Part shown: in pieces, positions 6,617 through 7,297 of the stretch
Numbering within the stretch: the stretch's first letter is position 1
How the letters are laid out: each line of letters opens with the position of its first letter
NCBI GenBank assembly: GCA_027451165.1
Contig: DAIDJX010000171.1
Span: forward strand, 1 to 7,297
DNA: 7,297 nt
Source of the DNA: Prolixibacteraceae bacterium
GTDB lineage: Bacteria; Bacteroidota; Bacteroidia; Bacteroidales; Prolixibacteraceae
Direction of reading: 5' to 3'
The notes under the pieces: generated by a model
Databases searched by the model: none
Seen by the model: only the letters and a program-made list of their open reading frames with translations
Told to the model about the DNA's origin: nothing
Made by a program: the position numbers and the translations under genes

Positions 6617-7276
6617 TTATTCCTTGTTTGCCGTGAATGCCATATCTCCCTGCGGAGTTGCTGATTTACCCACCAGTTTCCCATCCACAACGGCTCCTGA
6701 AACAGTGATGGCATTGCCTTCCAGATTTATGGTGAAGGTAAAACTGTTTTCGGTCGCAGAGAGATCTGCCAACGGAACTTCCACTCCACCGTTCATAACT
6801 ATCTTGCCAGTTGTTTTCCCTTCATTAACAACAAAAACCATTTTGCCCGCTGAATATTGTTCAGGAGCATCCGGAACCTTGTAAGACCAGGTACCGGTCA
6901 GGGTGATTTTTTCTGCTGTCATCCCGATTTCACCATCCGGGGAGGTTACAACACCCGTGATGCTATTCCCGGCTATTTTCCCGGAAATGGGGATTTGATT
7001 CCCTTCTACACCAGCTGAAAATTTCAATGTTTCTCCATCAAAAGAGACATCAGATCCTTCTAAAGTATATGATTCACCAAAAATCAGTTTCACCTTCAAT
7101 ATGCCCTCTGATTCCGAGACCACCAGGGTGCTGCTGGCATATTCCGGAGGAGCCTGTGGCACTGAAAGTTTCCAGGACCCCAATACTTTGGAAAAATCCG
7201 TCGCAAATGAAAAATAACTCAGCAACAGAAGAACAGGAACTACCAGTGATATCCTGAATAAAGATGATTTTTTCAT
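6617..7276 (-). CDS. Secreted beta-rich protein with two tandem 91-residue repeats, function unknown
   Basis: A 219-residue exported protein, convergent with the forward genes. Residues 1-25 are a signal peptide (MKKSS, hydrophobic core, cleavage likely after SFA at 23-25); there is no lipobox Cys, so a soluble periplasmic or secreted product. The mature part is two copies of one domain, residues 33-123 and 128-218, aligned without gaps at a constant offset of 95: GSW/GTW, VPQAP/VPDAP, Y46/Y141, EGN/EGN (91-93 and 186-188), TSPDG/ATPQG, and MTAEK/FTANK. Each copy is dominated by short strands and Gly turns, reminiscent of a small beta-barrel or calycin-like domain (inference). I cannot assign a ligand or activity. 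The start is preceded on the reverse strand by an A9 run and AAGG about 8 nt from the ATG. Its promoter lies outside the window. Confidence 0.88.
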   Translation of the reverse strand: MKKSSLFRISLVVPVLLLLSYFSFATDFSKVLGSWKLSVPQAPPEYASSTLVVSESEGILKVKLIFGESYTLEGSDVSFDGETLKFSAGVEGNQIPISGKIAGNSITGVVTSPDGEIGMTAEKITLTGTWSYKVPDAPEQYSAGKMVFVVNEGKTTGKIVMNGGVEVPLADLSATENSFTFTINLEGNAITVSGAVVDGKLVGKSATPQGDMAFTANKE

Positions 7277-7297
7277 AGCGTTAACCTTTTTTTTTAA

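Noticed and set aside
6600..6884. Forward 94-codon frame over the repeat protein gene
   Set aside because: Shadow of the reverse-strand secreted protein, whose signal peptide and internal repeat settle the coding strand.

Overview
The window looks like a stretch of a Bacteroidota chromosome, probably Bacteroidales-like. The evidence is a phosphate-selective-porin (OprO/P) type outer-membrane barrel ending in Phe, a lipoprotein with an acidic stretch straight after its lipobox Cys, mostly absent Shine-Dalgarno sequences, and one perfect Bacteroidota-type -7 element (TAnnTTTG). I cannot place the genus from sequence alone.

Layout: six forward genes run from the left edge to 6517, followed by one convergent reverse gene at the right end. 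(1) 3-1136: an OprO/P-family porin whose 5' end lies outside the window. (2) 1158-1997: a probable surface lipoprotein with an Ig-like region and a C-terminal lamin-tail domain (LTD). (3) 2028-2672: a divergent protein resembling the CYTH / triphosphate-tunnel fold. (4) 2677-3147: a canonical CYTH-domain protein. These four are separated by only 21, 30 and 4 nt and look like one operon. (5) A 260-nt gap (3148-3407) holds a strong hairpin right after gene 4, a doubtful small membrane ORF and a possible promoter -7 element. (6) 3408-5018: an SLC13/DASS-family anion transporter with altered SNT motifs. (7) 5048-6517: a large membrane-anchored protein of unknown function, 29 nt downstream and with a clear Shine-Dalgarno. 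(8) 6617-7276, reverse strand: a secreted protein made of two tandem 91-residue beta-rich repeats. It is convergent with the rest and probably unrelated.

How the genes might work together (inference): an outer-membrane anion porin, a surface lipoprotein, two adjacent tunnel-fold proteins of a superfamily that binds triphosphate or polyphosphate, an inner-membrane anion transporter and an orphan membrane protein. This is the most interesting aspect of the window. It could be an anion or phosphate acquisition and sensing module, with the two tunnel-fold proteins and the orphan membrane protein acting with the transporter. The sequence shows only linkage, so shared function is unproven. No mobile elements, CRISPR arrays, tRNAs or rRNAs were seen.
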